Assembly (NCBI GenBank): GCA_001695595.3
Contig: MBPM02000011.1
Location: forward strand, 496,001 to 560,000
Reading direction: 5' to 3'
DNA: 64,000 nucleotides
From: Plasmopara viticola
Lineage: Eukaryota; Oomycota; Peronosporomycetes; Peronosporales; Peronosporaceae
The notes beneath the pieces are model-generated. The model had not been told where the DNA came from and searched no databases. It saw only the letters and a program-made list of their open reading frames with translations. This document shows, piece by piece, positions 10,474-23,083 of this stretch; within the stretch, counting starts at the first letter, position 1; each line of letters starts with the position of its first letter. The translations under genes and the position numbers were made by a program.

Positions 10474-13400
10474 GGTCGCCTTCGTTTAACGTCAAGAAGA
10501 CTTTATAGTGTACATTTATAATTCTGCACAAGTACGGTAATTTACGCATAAGTTACCGACGAACACTGCTTTTTAAAACAGAGAACTAAAAAATACATGT
10601 ACGTAGATCTAATCGTGCTATTGCTCAAAGCTGATATGGTTAGCGCACTTCGTAGTACAGATGCAAATGAGCGAAAGCGATTTTGAGCCTTTAAATTGTC
10701 ATTTCGCGTATGGTGAGCATCATCAATTGTTGAGAAGCATAAAACGCAATTCGCGAGGATACTAGGATATACATAATTTCTTCCGCAGCACGACTTTTCT
10801 GGACAACGTAGCGTGAAGATGATAGCCCAAGATGGCACTGATGCTAACGCTTTAAGTTACACGATTGACTTGCGGTGGTTGTTAATTTAAAAAAAATCAG
10901 TACACTTTATGTGCAAACTCAACTGTACGCACAAGTGGCGGCATACACGCGCAGTCAAGGCAACCGCAAGTATTTCTTTGGCTAGTTCTCGGAATGCGGA
11001 ATGTGGTAGCTGTCCAACCCGTTTCAAACACCTCTCATTATACTACAGCAATTCCGGCCAGTCAAACGTCCGACCCACCCAACTTTTACGCACTTGTCTG
11101 GGTAGGGTAGTCACAATTTCAAATGTGACTGCTTGTCCACGTGATTTATCTTCGGCTGCATTTGATTGTGATTTTATAGGTACCGGACCAGGTACCTCCC
11201 ATATCGGGTCGTAGAGGATCGGTCGAGCCGAATGCTAAATGTGCACGGCCATAGTCTTGTGGTCGATATGACGGTATTATCAGCTGCCAATTAACCTTTT
11301 ACCATCAAAGCGCTCGGGTACAACTATATAAAAAAGCTCGAAGCACCTTAGCTTGTGTTTCTGCTCAAAGCCTTAAGAGTTGTAGTAGCTTCTAAGACGC
11401 CCCACAAATGTATCGTACTTCGGTATTACCTTCAAAAGAGTTGATGGCGTGGATTGATTGATCCGTGCCGTATCAGGATCGTGGATGATCCGATCAAAAT
11501 ACGTTTTATCGTTTTCGTAGGTTCCAAACAGATATAGAGATGTTTTTCAAGCCCATAGATGCGCGAGTCGTATTGCTAAGTGCAAACTCGACCAGTAGCA
11601 GCTCGCTGGGACGAAAATGAGACACCTTAGCACACATATTGCGCAGATTGTCACTATTCATCTAGCCCTCTGTATACGGGCAACGGGGTTTTTGTAATTA
11701 AGCTAGCGTTTGCCAAACCCAGCGATGAATTTTGGTCCTTTTTCCAACTCCATCGTAATCAAAAGACCTTACATATTAAAAATTATACCCACAGACAGTG
11801 GTGCTACTTTTTTTTCGAGCCGTATAAGTGTCAAGTGCACAATCTTGCTAAGGCAGCACTGCTTTTAACATCGAGCAAGCGAAAGACGAAGCCGACGCTA
11901 ATAAACTCCCAAGAGTAACAGTTTCTGTGAAGGAGCCGACGAGTAAGCTACAGGATTGACTGCATGGTAGGTCTTTGAATTCCTTACAAACATGCCTACC
12001 AAGTAATGCAGCGCAAATCGAGGAAAAAGATTTTCGCGGTCGAAACGACTATTAATTGAATCATCACGTGTCTATAGAATATTATTGTTCTCAGGTCTTC
12101 TTTGTCTTTCGAAGCAACGAATCGGAGTTGATCTATTTGGTTCACATTTTAGTAAGCCAGACAATCTGCTTACGCATAGCGATGAATTGCAGACACTGTC
12201 AAAGAACCAACTTTCCACACTCGGCATACGGCTGGTGTTGATTTTACAAAGGGAAGCAAGTTGCTGGATACTCGACTGAACTAAGCAATAACCATACTGC
12301 AGCATGTCGCAAAGAGGATTAGGTCATGCGAATATGCGAAGTTCCACATTTAATAAACGAATTCACGATGCAAATCATTTAGCAACTATTTTTAGCAACT
12401 GCAGTGAACCTCGATGGCGCCCGTCAGTTCTGTAAGCCTTACGCGTTTATTTTTCAAAGGCAAATTTTGATCTGGGCGCAGGTACGGGTATGAGGAGACC
12501 GAGCAGAAAGTGAGGGTATGGGGGCTGCACATTAACGAATTCAATCCGATATAAAACACAGCGAAATGGTGCAAAACCTAAGCTGAGCCCCGCCACAACC
12601 CGCCCGTGCGCTTATATTTGTAACTTACAGCGAACAACAGAACCATTCTCTTGTTCAAGACAACAAGGGAAGAGCTACGGCAAAATAAATTGCTAAGGCG
12701 CTCAGTACACGACATTTGAAGCATTTTTAATATATGGCTAAATCAAACCCACTCGCTTCTCAAATCAAAAAGATCTTTGAAATTGATAATGACCATGACA
12801 TTTCTGTTGAGTTGAGCTAAACAAATCATCTTGTGGGTAGAGAGGAGCAACTGCATTATGTTGGCGTGCACAACAGCACACAAAATGCAGTGGCCGTTTG
12901 GTTTCATTTGTAGAGTAACTCGAGGTGTTCACGGCGCATCAGTGTCGATGCTCTAAATGCAGACAAAGGAAAGTTAGTGGTAAGATTTGTCACCAGGAGC
13001 ATAGTCTTGAAGAAGAATCTTATTAGAGACTGTAAACAAACCATCAGCCGTACAGGAGAGCAGCCTACAGAAAAGTCCCGAGAATCGTGCAAACAGTGAT
13101 AGAAAATCGGCATTGTGGCAACAACTATTGCTTTTTGAGCCGTGCTTTGAGCGTTTGGGCTCAAGTGTCAAGATTATTGACGGCGGATTTGACAGTCTTG
13201 CTAAGGTAATGCACCTTCTAGATCACCAAGAGCCTGCATGTAGCGGACCATTACACAAAGTAAAACTTTTATGCTTATAAACCGGCTTATCGCCAAAACA
13301 AAGTCATGCCACAACGTACAAAAATATTGCCGAACAGTCACCCCAGCGCAATGAGAGTTTTCGTACTAGGATTCTTAAATTGCGGTAGCGAGCCCAGTCG

Positions 13401-15154
13401 TTATAAAAGTGAGACCTAAAATCTTAAGTATCGCATGGATTTAGAAGTTCTGTCATTGGGATTTTTGCAGACTTCAATCTTCCAAGGCCAATGATACTGA
13501 GTATCACTCGTCGAAGGATCGATACTTTCCTGCACAATTTCTCTTCGTGCTACTCAGTAGCGCCGGAAAGGACTTTGTACTAAATCGTACATCTAAACGA
13601 ATGGAACGACTGTCTTAATCCTCGTGAAGGAGCTGGGATAGTTCTAACCACCGTGTCACATCAGTCGAACGTTCGGTTGTTTAATAGGGTTAACACTTTT
13701 CGTGGATCCGAGAAGGCGGTTGAGTCTATATCTATCTGTGCTGATATGCGACTGGAATGCGCCACTATTTTTCGGGATATACGAACAGAGGTTTCCGCTA
13801 GAGACAGGCAGCACAGGCTTCATATGCTTAAATAAACTGGATTTTTTTTAGGTTTTCCACTTGTGGAAAAAGAGCAACACCAATCTGGCTTTTCTAAATC
13901 AATGAGGACTAAAGGGTCTTGCTCAGGTGCGCGAGGTACAAGAAGGTTTTCTACGATTAAATTTCGTAGATAGGCTATTCTTAACCTACACGATGACGTC
14001 CGAAGGTCCATGACTCGGGTCCATTCACGATGGATAGGTGCAGCCATACGTTTACCACCATACATTAAAAGATGCTTTCTTAAAGCATTACCCTGTGGTC
14101 TACTCGCCAATCCAAGCTCTGGACCTCTTTCTAACAAATGTCCACTCCAACATCCTACTTATGAAGAACACGGTTCAAAAAAGTACTTTTGCTTCATATT
14201 ATATGTGGGATTATGATCTGCCAGAGCTCCTCAACATGCTATCAGTATGGCTCCTACAGCTTTTGACTTCTGAATATTCCAGTTTTTTTGGCTTCCCGAC
14301 GCGCCACATTTAGGACGAAGTCGAATTATGTATTCATTTCGAACCAAACAGCGTTTTACGCATTCAAAGCCGAACAACTTTACATCTAGCTCCAACGGGA
14401 CCCAAGGTGCAATGGTCTTTGCCTCTGTCACTAAACGGACAGTGCGAATATCATCTCATTTTTGGATCTCATATCCATTTGTGACAATGTCTGCAAACGC
14501 GATTTAAGAAAAAAGGAATACCATTATTGTTTGAGCGCAATAATCTTAGATAATACAATCAGAGTGAGATGATCAACGGTGTGCTTCTTCCGTTCCAAGT
14601 AGATCGTGTGTATGTGCGTGCGTCAGTCGACCTTTCTTTGACAATAAAGCGTCTAACACATTCACTTAAGAACCCGAAGTCGACAAGGACAGTTTAAGGC
14701 TTACTAAGAAACCAATCCTTGCTACAGCCTGAAAAAGTTCGATTCTTCTCCAGCAGACGCCTCTTGGGTGCGGTTACTTCTCAACTGCATGACAGGCGAC
14801 TCGCTGTATGCAGGACTTCAGTTTCTTAGCCTTAGAGCCCTTGGCGCCGCAAGCACTTTGGCCTTTGCGATTAGCTCCATAGATGAGACATCGATAAACG
14901 CACTGTCCCGTAGGGTCTTTCTATTGCTTATTAGCATAGCAAAAATTTCATCAATATTTCATCATCAGAATAGCATAAACGAAAGGGACGGAAGCGCTCG
15001 ACAGGTCCTGGCCTTAATTCTCTTCTATGCCACATAAAATTTAAGCCCGACGTTTAATACCACATTCACGGGGGTTTTGAATTTGGGCAAGCGTACACAA
15101 ATCCCGCCGTTCGGGTCGCGCCTGCGCTCATCCCGTCCATAAAGACGGTTTCTG
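10474..15154. other. 4.7-kb gene-free stretch
   Basis: All frames are short and show no domain pattern, signal peptide or splice-linked coding that I can support. The longest frames (10909-11214 +, 13820-14137 -, 14768-15037 +) have no recognisable motif. I saw no terminal repeats or target duplications. It is probably old decayed repeat DNA next to the gypsy element. The first part should hold the promoter of the CEP192-like gene, which starts at 10473. Confidence 0.4.
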
Positions 15155-15159
15155 CTACC

Positions 15160-15505
15160 TGTTGCGTGCTAGCGGTTCTCGACAAGCCGCTGCTGCCGTC
15201 CAGCTGAGCACTGGAAGAAGATGTGCGGTGACAACCGCCGCATTTCCGTTGGTTCGGCCTGTAGGAAGAGCTTCAATTTTTTGTGACCAGCAGTGCGTGC
15301 CCAACGGCCTCAACGGGGTCGACGTTTGCTGGCGCGCTGTACGCTGGATACAAATTGGCTGCATTTGTGGGATTTTCCAGGATTACGTTTTGTCCAACGG
15401 CTGCGGAGCCGTTATGACACGTACAGGAAGAAGCAGAACTAGCAAGTACTTATTTCTCCGTATTAACCAATTTGCTTTGCATTACACACCCCGGGTCTCG
15501 CGACA
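15160..15505 (+). repeat. 5' LTR of the gypsy element
   Basis: 346 bp, TG...CA ends, aligned throughout with 20491-20835. The CTACC target duplication sits just outside at 15155-15159. Confidence 0.9.
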
Positions 15506-15611
15506 AAGTTAATTTTGCGCTTCTCGGTTAAAGCTCTTTGGTTTCTCCCTCCTTGACAACAGTAGGAGGTGGTACGAATGATGCACGTCTTTTTTTCGTG
15601 CTAAAGTCAAG

Positions 15612-16590
15612 GTGTCGAGGATAATATACCAAGTCAAATCAATTTTAAAGATAAATTTTGAAGCTGACGGAGACGCCGTCATGGAAAGGTCTGTGCCCCA
15701 ACCTATCTACGAAGTGGTGCGCCCACTGCGGCCTGTGAGCTCGGAGCACTTCACTCTGATCCTTAGGTATAGGGAAGGGGAACAACACCTTGGGAAAATT
15801 CGCCGCCGCTGTGCTGTCATCGGAGAGCAATTCGAAGCTGTCGTGTCGGCCGTTAAGGACTGCGTCCGGCCAGAGGTCATAGATGTTATTGCTACCTACG
15901 TGCTACAGCTCTCTGTCGACAAAATATCGGACAACGAGATTTTTACTTCGTGCACGGCCACTGCAACAGCCTCAAAGACGCCTACGTTCCCGATGTTAAG
16001 TCGCTGGTCAAGTGCACCTCTCGTATGCATATGTCAATCGACGATTGTGACGCGAGGTTTCCGCTACTTCCAAAATTTTGTGAAGATAGTCGAAGCCAAT
16101 GGGCTAACACAACTCATCTCAACAACGACCCTTGATCCCTGGGCCACAAGGAGCGCGTGAAGGCGAGGTGCAAGATTCTGACGGAAAACGCGCAGCCTGC
16201 GGTCCTGCGTGAGAAGATCATGCGTATCCTAGATTTAGAGTGGCGGGACTGTTGCATGGACGATGTCGTGTTATACGGATTAATATTGGAGCACGCGAAG
16301 GCGCGACACTAGAACCACCAGATGCCAGGGAAAATGTCCCACATGCGACCTCAGCCCGCCCAGCCAGGAGCCAGAATACCACGGCTTGAAACCCCGGCAC
16401 CCGGCGCCCACGCGCCAAGTCAAGACGAAGAGCGCTGTGTCAGACATCCACCAGTGAATGGATGTTTGATGTGTGGTGTTGCTCACTAGCCTAAGAAGTG
16501 CCCCACGGATGAGCAGCGCCAGGAGACAATCCAGAAGTTTCGTGCGGCGAAGGAGCAGCGTGTCCGATCCAAGGCTTCGAGGAAGGCAGC
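15612..16590 (+). pseudogene. Gypsy gag-like region, broken
   Basis: An open frame at 15612-16160 starts from a non-ATG codon; a candidate ATG is at 15681. It encodes a mixed-charge polypeptide with no recognised domain. It lies between the 5' LTR and protease, so it occupies the gag position. The frame then shifts several times up to about 16590. The assignment rests on position, not on sequence similarity. Confidence 0.5.
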
Positions 16591-16591
16591 T

Positions 16592-17101
16592 TTGCTGAAA
16601 TTTGTGAGAATAACCGGCTTCGTAGAGGTGGACTACGTCCCCGATACCGGCGCTGATCACAGCATTATTCCGAGCTGCATGGTGGACGCGCGGCAGGCAG
16701 TGCAGCCTGATGTGGAGATCCAGCGGCTTCCTATCCTAGTAGAAGTGACCCTCGCCGACGGCAAGGTGAAGCGGTGCGTGGATGGCATCAGTGTGGACAT
16801 TGCCCTGACAACAATGGCAGGACCGGTGCACGTCCAAGGCGTTTCCTGTCTGATCCTTCAGAGCGATGAGGAAAAATTCTTGGTTGACGAGGATACACTG
16901 CAGAGTCTAGGTATTGATGTTGATGCAATGCTGGCACAGCTGGCTGGTGACAGCCCCTTGACCCTTGAGGAAGATGAGTTTCCAGTACAGGATTTCATAC
17001 CAATCGCTGTGATGAGGCACTGCACAATGGAATGGAACTGCAGTATGCGGATGCTTTGCGGGACGCCGCCAACCAGCAAGACGTTTGGGCGGACGAGGTA
17101 G
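16592..17101 (+). pseudogene. Gypsy aspartic protease region
   Basis: The frame carries VDYVPDTGADHSIIP, with the D-T-G-A active-site motif of retroviral-type aspartic proteases. Downstream it continues with the beta-strand pattern expected for the rest of the fold. It terminates at 17101 before the reverse transcriptase part, which lies in another frame, so the polyprotein cannot be made. Confidence 0.75.
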
Positions 17102-17269
17102 GGATTGGTCCCCCAGCAGCTGTTGAGCCACTGTATGTGACTCTCCAAGACGATGCGATCCCGTTCGGATGCGAGCAGCGGAAGCATTCGACGTAACACA
17201 TCCAGTTCTTGCACGACACAGTGTAGCAGCTCCTCGATCGAGATCTCATCCGCAAGAACAATGGGTCTC

Positions 17270-18140
17270 GCTGGGTCTCTGCGGCCGTTCCGGTGCGGAA
17301 ACCGGGTATAGCCGACAAATTCCGGCTTACAATTGACTACCGACCCGTCAACGCCAGGACGGTGCCTATAGCTGGCACGATGGGAAGTACGGCGCGCTTA
17401 CATCAGATGCTAGAAGACGTTGCCGAGAGCAAGATATTTGCTTAATACGACATGAAAGTTGGATTCTGGCAGCTCCCTCTAGCCGAAGATAGCCAAAAAG
17501 TGATGTCCTTCATAACAGACGAGAGGGTTTACACGCCCACTCGGGTTCCTTAAGTTGCTGTCGACTCCTCTTTGCATTTTCAGGCGACGATGCAGAGTGT
17601 GCTTGCATCCCTGATACCACACCACGCATTAGTGTGGATGGACGATGTGATTCTGTTCGTCGACAACATGGAGGACTTGCTGCAAGTACTAAAGGAGTTT
17701 TTCCAGCTAATGGTCCCGCACAATCTCAAGCTAAATCTTCCTAGAGCTCTCTCTACCAAACTTCAACAATCCGGTGTGGCAGACTGATCTCGGGCGACGG
17801 CGTGCGTCATGATCCAGGGCGAGTGCAAGCAATATCAACGTTGCCCTTCCCGGGCACCGTGGCCAAGCTCCAGTACTTCGTTTGCGCGTCCAACTGGCTG
17901 CATGACTCACTAGTGGGCTACCCACGTACGGTCGCGCCTCTGCACTCAAAACTAACTGCAGAGCGCAAGAAACTTGGTCGGCGCAGCCGGAAATCTCTTA
18001 ACGTTGGATTATCAACGGCAAATTCGCCCCATAACCAGTCAACAAATTCTTTTTCAAATTATGGGTTAGCTGAAAATACAACAACGTCGCCCTGGAGTGG
18101 ACACCAGACGAAAAGGCCGTGTATCATGACGTGCTGTCAC
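17270..18140 (+). pseudogene. Gypsy reverse transcriptase region, broken
   Basis: Read across frames, this stretch gives KFRLTIDYRPVNARTVPI, the gypsy RT fingers/palm entry. A stop at about 17443 replaces the residue before YDMKVGFWQLPL. VWMDDVILFVDNMEDLL at 17632-17682 carries the catalytic DD in the form WMDD. Later stops break the connection region. The order and motifs are those of Ty3/gypsy RT. Confidence 0.75.
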
Positions 18141-18179
18141 TGATCTTTGCTGCGGCGCTGTGCTCGTTTCCTGGTGACT

Positions 18180-18480
18180 AGATTGACATCTGCTTTTTTA
18201 CCGACGCAAGTCTGGATGGATACTCCATCGTGATTACCCTGGTGCGCGAGCGGGACGGCTCTCTTTCGGTCGACAAGCAAGCTCATAGCTTGTTCGTCTA
18301 CAAAGGTGTAAATTTCAAGGACCACCAGAGGGGATGGACGATTGTGGAAAAAGAAGCTTTCCCTATTATCCAGGCCTGTACGGAGCTCGGCTGTATTCTA
18401 CTCCGTCGGAAGGGATAAAAGCTATTTTGTGACCACTCCGACCTAATCTACACCTTTGCGCCCCAAGTGGAGCTCAAACG
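18180..18480 (+). pseudogene. Gypsy RNase H region
   Basis: Contains FFTDASLDGYSIVI, the first catalytic Asp block of retroelement RNase H, followed by WTIVEKEAFPII carrying the catalytic Glu. The stops are consistent with decay. It directly follows the RT region. Confidence 0.7.
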
Positions 18481-18652
18481 GCACATTCGGAACCGGCTCC
18501 AGCCTTGGTAAATGCGCCTCTGTGGTCTCTTCTACTCGATTGAGCATATACCGGGCGAGCTGAACGTCTGAGCCGACATCATTTCAATATGGCGCCCGGT
18601 ACACGCGGCCCATGCTGCTGTTGTCCGCACACGCAGTAGCGCGTGCTGTCCT

Positions 18653-19917
18653 GTGGAAGACCTGTCACCGCTGCGTCCACTGGAGGATGGGGGGTTTGTT
18701 TTTCCCAGTACTGATGGCATCGGAGATGCTCAAGCGCTCGCCCTTGATGAATGTGCACGACTTAGCGTCGAGCTGAAGGAGGTGGAAGGTGTTGTCTATG
18801 CAGACGGCCGTCCTTGGATTCCTGGTCGTGCAACGGATCTTTTGGCACGATCGTTCGTGGTGGCGCACTGGGGTGCCCATGGACATCGCGGCATTGATAC
18901 GATGGAGATTGCGCTTTTAAAACGGTTTTACATCGTGAAGCTTCACGATAAAGTTGCCAAAATCAGTCGCGGCTGCTTGCTAACAAAGATCTGCCTCATC
19001 AATTGATTTTAAAGACATATTGATTAAAAAATTTGAACTCAAATCGGAATTAATTTGATGATTTTGGTTTAATAAGTCGGAATTAATTTGATGATTGTGG
19101 TTATTAAATAAGTACTCGTAGTCTATATTAGAAATTCCTAAATTATTTAGTTTTTTTCCAATAGAAGAATTGATTCTAAGTCTGTTACAAGAAATTCTAA
19201 TACACTTTCACGTGCTTTTTGAACTTAATAGATCGTCGTGAGACAGTTTGGTTCTCATCTTCTATAGATATTTGAAAAATGCTGTGCAAGCATGTAAATG
19301 GTCTCAAACAGAGCCAGCGTGCATATGGGCCCACTTTCACGGCTACCAAGAGGAATGAAACTCTCCATTAAGATTTAATGTTCTTGGGCGATGGATTCAA
19401 TGGCAGCCGCTACCTACTTGTGTTGAAGGACTCCTAAACACACTATGGCGGGTTGTTTTCGAGCAGCAGCCCAACTGCTCACGTGGCTGCTGATGGACTT
19501 ATCGCGTGGTACAAGCGGTTCGGCTGTCCCGAGATCCTCATTTCGGATCAAGGATCGCACTTAAGGAATGAGATGGTCGACAATCTGTGCGCGCGTTTAA
19601 AGATAAAACGGAAGTCTTCCCCAGTGTACTCATCTTGGCTAAATGGAACAGTCGAGCGGATGAACAAGGACATCCTGCAAGTTTCAGGGCCCTTCTCATC
19701 GAGTATAAGCTCGACTTCCATGAGTGGCCGTATCTCTCGGCCGTCGTCTAAGCAAATCTCAACCAGACTGCTGTTCGGTCACTTGGTGGACATTCCTGGA
19801 TGGAGCTGTTCACGGGGCTGCGACCTCCATCAGCTCTTGATAAGATTATTTGTCCCGCAGGTATTGACAATGCCGAACGGTTGGAGGTGTCTTGTAGCAC
19901 GGTTGAGCAGCACTTAG
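18653..19917 (+). pseudogene. Gypsy integrase region, interrupted by an AT-rich insertion
   Basis: The N-terminal His-Cys finger begins with VVAHWGAHGHRG and reaches RGCL at about 18979. The finger resumes as LCKHVNG at about 19282, after an insertion. The catalytic core follows with FGCPEILISDQGSHLRNEM and LNGTVERMNKD, the D and E parts of the DDE core. Stops and frame changes occur on both sides, so no active integrase can be encoded. Confidence 0.75.
18981..19281. repeat. About 300-bp AT-rich insertion within the integrase zinc finger
   Basis: This stretch is far more AT-rich than the element around it and splits the Cys pair of the integrase finger (RGCL before, LCKHV after). It contains a direct repeat of about 30 bp: tcggaattaatttgatgatt occurs near 19042 and again near 19078. 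I saw no clear terminal inverted repeats. The exact ends and the duplicated target bases are uncertain. It may be a small non-autonomous element or a piece of unrelated DNA. Confidence 0.5.
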
Positions 19918-20210
19918 TGCGCGAGCGCGAATCTCTGCATGGTCTACATTAGGAGGTGGTTGACGACAAGGAGCGCAGGCGACTGAAGGCGGTGTGGAGA
20001 AGAACGGCAGTGCTGCCAACTTTGATGCCGGCGACTACGTGCTCTGGTCTCGTAAAGACCACAGACTTTCCAACAACAAACTACTCGGGCAGTAGCTTAG
20101 CTTATTCTGATTTACCGCGGCGAACTCTCACTCTTTCCAGATACGCCGTCTGGTCTCTGGTGCTACGTTCGAAGCACACGCCACGAGACTGAAGTATTAC
20201 GCCGATCAGG

Positions 20211-20345
20211 ACCTGGATGTTACTCGGGAGCTGCACGAATTCGTTGCAGGACAAGGCATGGTACTGGCCGTCAAAGAAATCCTCGACCACCGCTACAACG
20301 AGGCGCACGCACGTTGGAAACTCAAGAATTCGTGGGTTGGTTAAC
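20211..20345 (+). pseudogene. Gypsy chromodomain-like tail
   Basis: A short frame ends with VKEILDHRYNEAHARWKLKN followed by SWVG, the chromodomain core pattern (V..IL..R.......L.KW.G). It lies just after integrase and before the 3' LTR, as in chromodomain-bearing gypsy elements. It ends early at a stop near 20344. Confidence 0.6.
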
Positions 20346-20490
20346 AACCGATTTAGGACTCGTGGGAAAGTGTCGATGAGATGCTAAAGAATATTCCCAC
20401 TCTCGTCAAGACGTTTGGGGCAGTGGCAGTAAGCTCCTAATTGCGCACGTTGGCTAGTCCAAACCGACAGCAGCGAGCTTTGAGAGGCGG

Positions 20491-20835
20491 TGTTGCGTGT
20501 TAGCGGTTCCCATCAAGCCGCTGCTGCCGTCCAGCAGAGCACGGGAAGAAAATGTGCAGTGATAACCGCCGCATTTCCGTCGGCTCGACCTGTAGGAAGA
20601 GCTTCAATTTTTGTGACCAGCAGTGCGCGCCCAAGGGCCTCAACGGACTCAACGTTTGCTGGCTAGCTGTATGCTAGCTACACGTTGGCTGCATTTGTGG
20701 GATGCTCCAGGATTATGTTTTTTCTAACGACTGCAGAGCCGTTGTGACCTGCACAGAAAGAAGCAGAATTAGCAAGAACTTAATTCTCCGTATTGATTAA
20801 TTTGCTCTGCATTACACACCCCGGGTCTCGCGACA
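20491..20835 (+). repeat. 3' LTR of the gypsy element
   Basis: 345 bp with TG...CA ends, paired with the 5' LTR. A purine-rich run (gagctttgagaggcgg) lies directly before it at about 20475-20490 and could be the polypurine tract. CTACC follows at 20836-20840. Confidence 0.9.
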
Positions 20836-20840
20836 CTACC

Positions 20841-21410
20841 GCCTCAAAAATTTTTTGAACATCATTCTAGTACTACTTAAAAGATTTCTCAACTCTTGGA
20901 CAGTCAAGGCGATGTTGTGGTTGTGATAATAAATAGAAATGCTGTATTTTGTCTCTAACTTTATATTGACAAATGGTGTGCGATTGTTTGCGTTGTCACC
21001 ATTAGCGGCAATTTCGACGCTCGCGCTGACCAAACATACGAAGTTTCAAAGTGCTCCGCATAGCAATCATAAGATCCTGGTTATAACTACTTAAAATATA
21101 CAATCTTAAACGTCCATTCCCATTCTCTGTCGGCATCGCCGTTTTCATCAATGAGTGCTCGCTTGGCATATAAGCCATTTTTTTTCCGTGCCCGACTGAC
21201 TTATGTTCGTTTACAATCATCGTCAATTTAACAGCGTACAAAACTATTACGCCCCTAATAACAATTACCAGTAAACTCGTGTATAAATTGCAACCTTATT
21301 GCGCACACTCGAACTGTACAACTCGCTGGACGCAGCAACTAGGGCCATCAAAAAAAGGAACCGCAATTTACAAGTGTGCTTCTACCGCTAGGGTCAGTGG
21401 GTCGGGCACT
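20841..21410. other. Gap between gypsy element and NOP56
   Basis: No gene is seen. Short antisense frames at 20836-21241 have no recognisable motif. The right part contains the NOP56 3' UTR. Confidence 0.4.
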
Positions 21411-23083
21411 TTACTCCGCTGGTGTCACTTTCTTTTTTTGTTTCTTTTTCTTCTTCTTCTTCTCGGCATCGACAACGGGAGCCACAACAACCTCCTTCTC
21501 CGCATTACTTTTCTGCTTCTTGTTCTTCTTCTCCTTTTTAGACTTTTTTGTGGCAGGTCCTTCTTTGTCCTCCACCTTCACATCTTCGTCCTCGGCTGGC
21601 CGCTTCTTTGACTTCTTATCCTTCTTCGACTTTTTGTCACTCTTTGAAGCTGCTTTTTTCAACTCGTCTGAGACTTCCTGCATCACATCAGCATTCTTAC
21701 GAGGAGCAGCACCGCTTTCGTAAAAAGCAAGACGTTCCTCAACTTGTTCGCGCATCTTGTCCCCATACTTGGTAGTGGGCTCGTCTATAAAAGAATCAAT
21801 ACGGGAAGCAATTGCACACTTGTTAGCCAGGTAGCGAGAGATACGGCCCTTGTTCTTAGCAGCAGCGCGACCAATGAAAGTCGAGTGGAACAGCAGCCCA
21901 TACTTAGGAGTATTGCCGCGCGTCTTCAACGCACGAAACAGAGCTTTCTCGGCACCTAAAATCTGCACGGTCGAAGCCGGGCACTTGGCCAAGTTGGTCA
22001 ACGAGCCAGCGTGCGAGATGAGACGGGCACCAACCGACTCACCGATCAGTGAGGCAAGATTGGGGGCTACTGTCGACATTTTGGACACTAGATATTCATG
22101 CAGCTGGCGACGATACTCAGCTAGCTTAACGAGTCGAGTAGTAAAATTGTCGACGTTGATCATATCAATCTCTGACATGTCCATTCCCATAGAAGAGCGA
22201 GAAGCATGCAAAATCTGCTGAGCTTTGTCCTCGTCCAAGACTATTGCAGCCAGCTGTTCAAGCGAGTCTTCACTGAGCGAGTTGCGATTCTTAATGAACG
22301 AAGCGCAACGAGCGTACACGTAGTTGTCATTGACAATTTTGACAAGTTCGGGAAAGTGCCACGAGTACCACTCACGCACGCGCATGGCGAATGTGTTTAT
22401 ATCCTTGTCCATCTGGTCAAGAAGGGCGATCGCCTGGATTATCATGTTGTCAGCACGATTGACATTAAATTTTACTTTTGCACGCGAGTACGAGTGGCCA
22501 AGACCAAGCTGAGCCTTGGCGAGGTTACCCTGAGCCAACTCTTTCACAAACGTTGCGAAGTGCATGCGCACACCACGCACGATCTCAAGTGTGGTTTCAC
22601 TCGTGTTGCAGGAGGCATTTAGCTCGTCCGAGATAGCCTGAGCCAATCCTTTATCTTGCACGCCAAGAGAGAACTTTCCCTTTTTTCCAGCCTTTCCCTT
22701 TGGCAAGTTAATTTCAAGGAAGTTCTTTAAATCTTCGCTTAGCAGACCTTCCGAAATGCTGTTTATGTTCTCGAGGGCGTTTTCAGCTGATGTAAATGGC
22801 TGAAAAGCCTTAAGCTTTACAATGCGACCAAAAGAGGAAACATCTGCCACTGCTGCTTGCACTTCATTTAAGAGGCCGCCGATCTCCTCGTTTTCTACAA
22901 CCTCAAAGATCGCATAACCAGAGGCTGACTCGAAAAGCACAAAGTTGTTGGCACCCTGTCGTAATAAAGCAGTAGAAAGTTAGTGCAACGTAATCGTGAA
23001 CAGTTCGGCGTCGACTTGTGCATTGTTGTACACGCAGTGAACGCCAACAGCAAGAGATACGAGCTACAGTCCTGACGCACCAT
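21411..23083 (-). CDS. NOP56: NOP56, core protein of box C/D snoRNPs, two exons
   Basis: NOP56 is a core scaffold of box C/D snoRNPs, which 2'-O-methylate rRNA in the nucleolus. The large exon (22955-21411) encodes the N-terminal domain, a coiled coil and the Nop domain. Near-invariant stretches include [35 protein letters not shown] and [20 protein letters not shown], followed by a Lys/Glu-rich nucleolar tail ([20 protein letters not shown]). NOP58 is less likely because the N-terminus [15 protein letters not shown] and the spacing follow NOP56. The large frame lacks its own ATG. I place the start codon at 23083-23081 as an ATG-only exon, followed by an intron at 23080-22956 (GTGCGT...ACAG), which gives [10 protein letters not shown]. 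Divergent from tyrosinase, with 341 bp between the starts. Confidence 0.93.

Larger units (their letters stand above)
15160..20835 (+). mobile_element. Gypsy-type LTR retrotransposon, complete in outline but coding-dead
   Basis: A 5.7-kb element bounded by two related LTRs (15160-15505 and 20491-20835) that begin TGTTGCG and end CGCGACA. The 5-bp direct repeat CTACC lies immediately outside at 15155-15159 and 20836-20840, so both ends of one insertion are preserved. Internal order is gag-like, protease, reverse transcriptase, RNase H, integrase, chromodomain, all on the + strand. This is the Ty3/gypsy order with an integrase-linked chromodomain. The reading frame is broken by many stops and frameshifts and by a 300-bp AT-rich insertion inside integrase. 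By eye the LTRs differ at about 45 of 345 positions, so the copy is old. Confidence 0.9.

Noticed and set aside
21376..21775. Plus-strand frames rich in Phe, Leu and Ser opposite NOP56
   Set aside because: They are the complement of the Lys/Glu-rich NOP56 tail; the composition is forced by the other strand.
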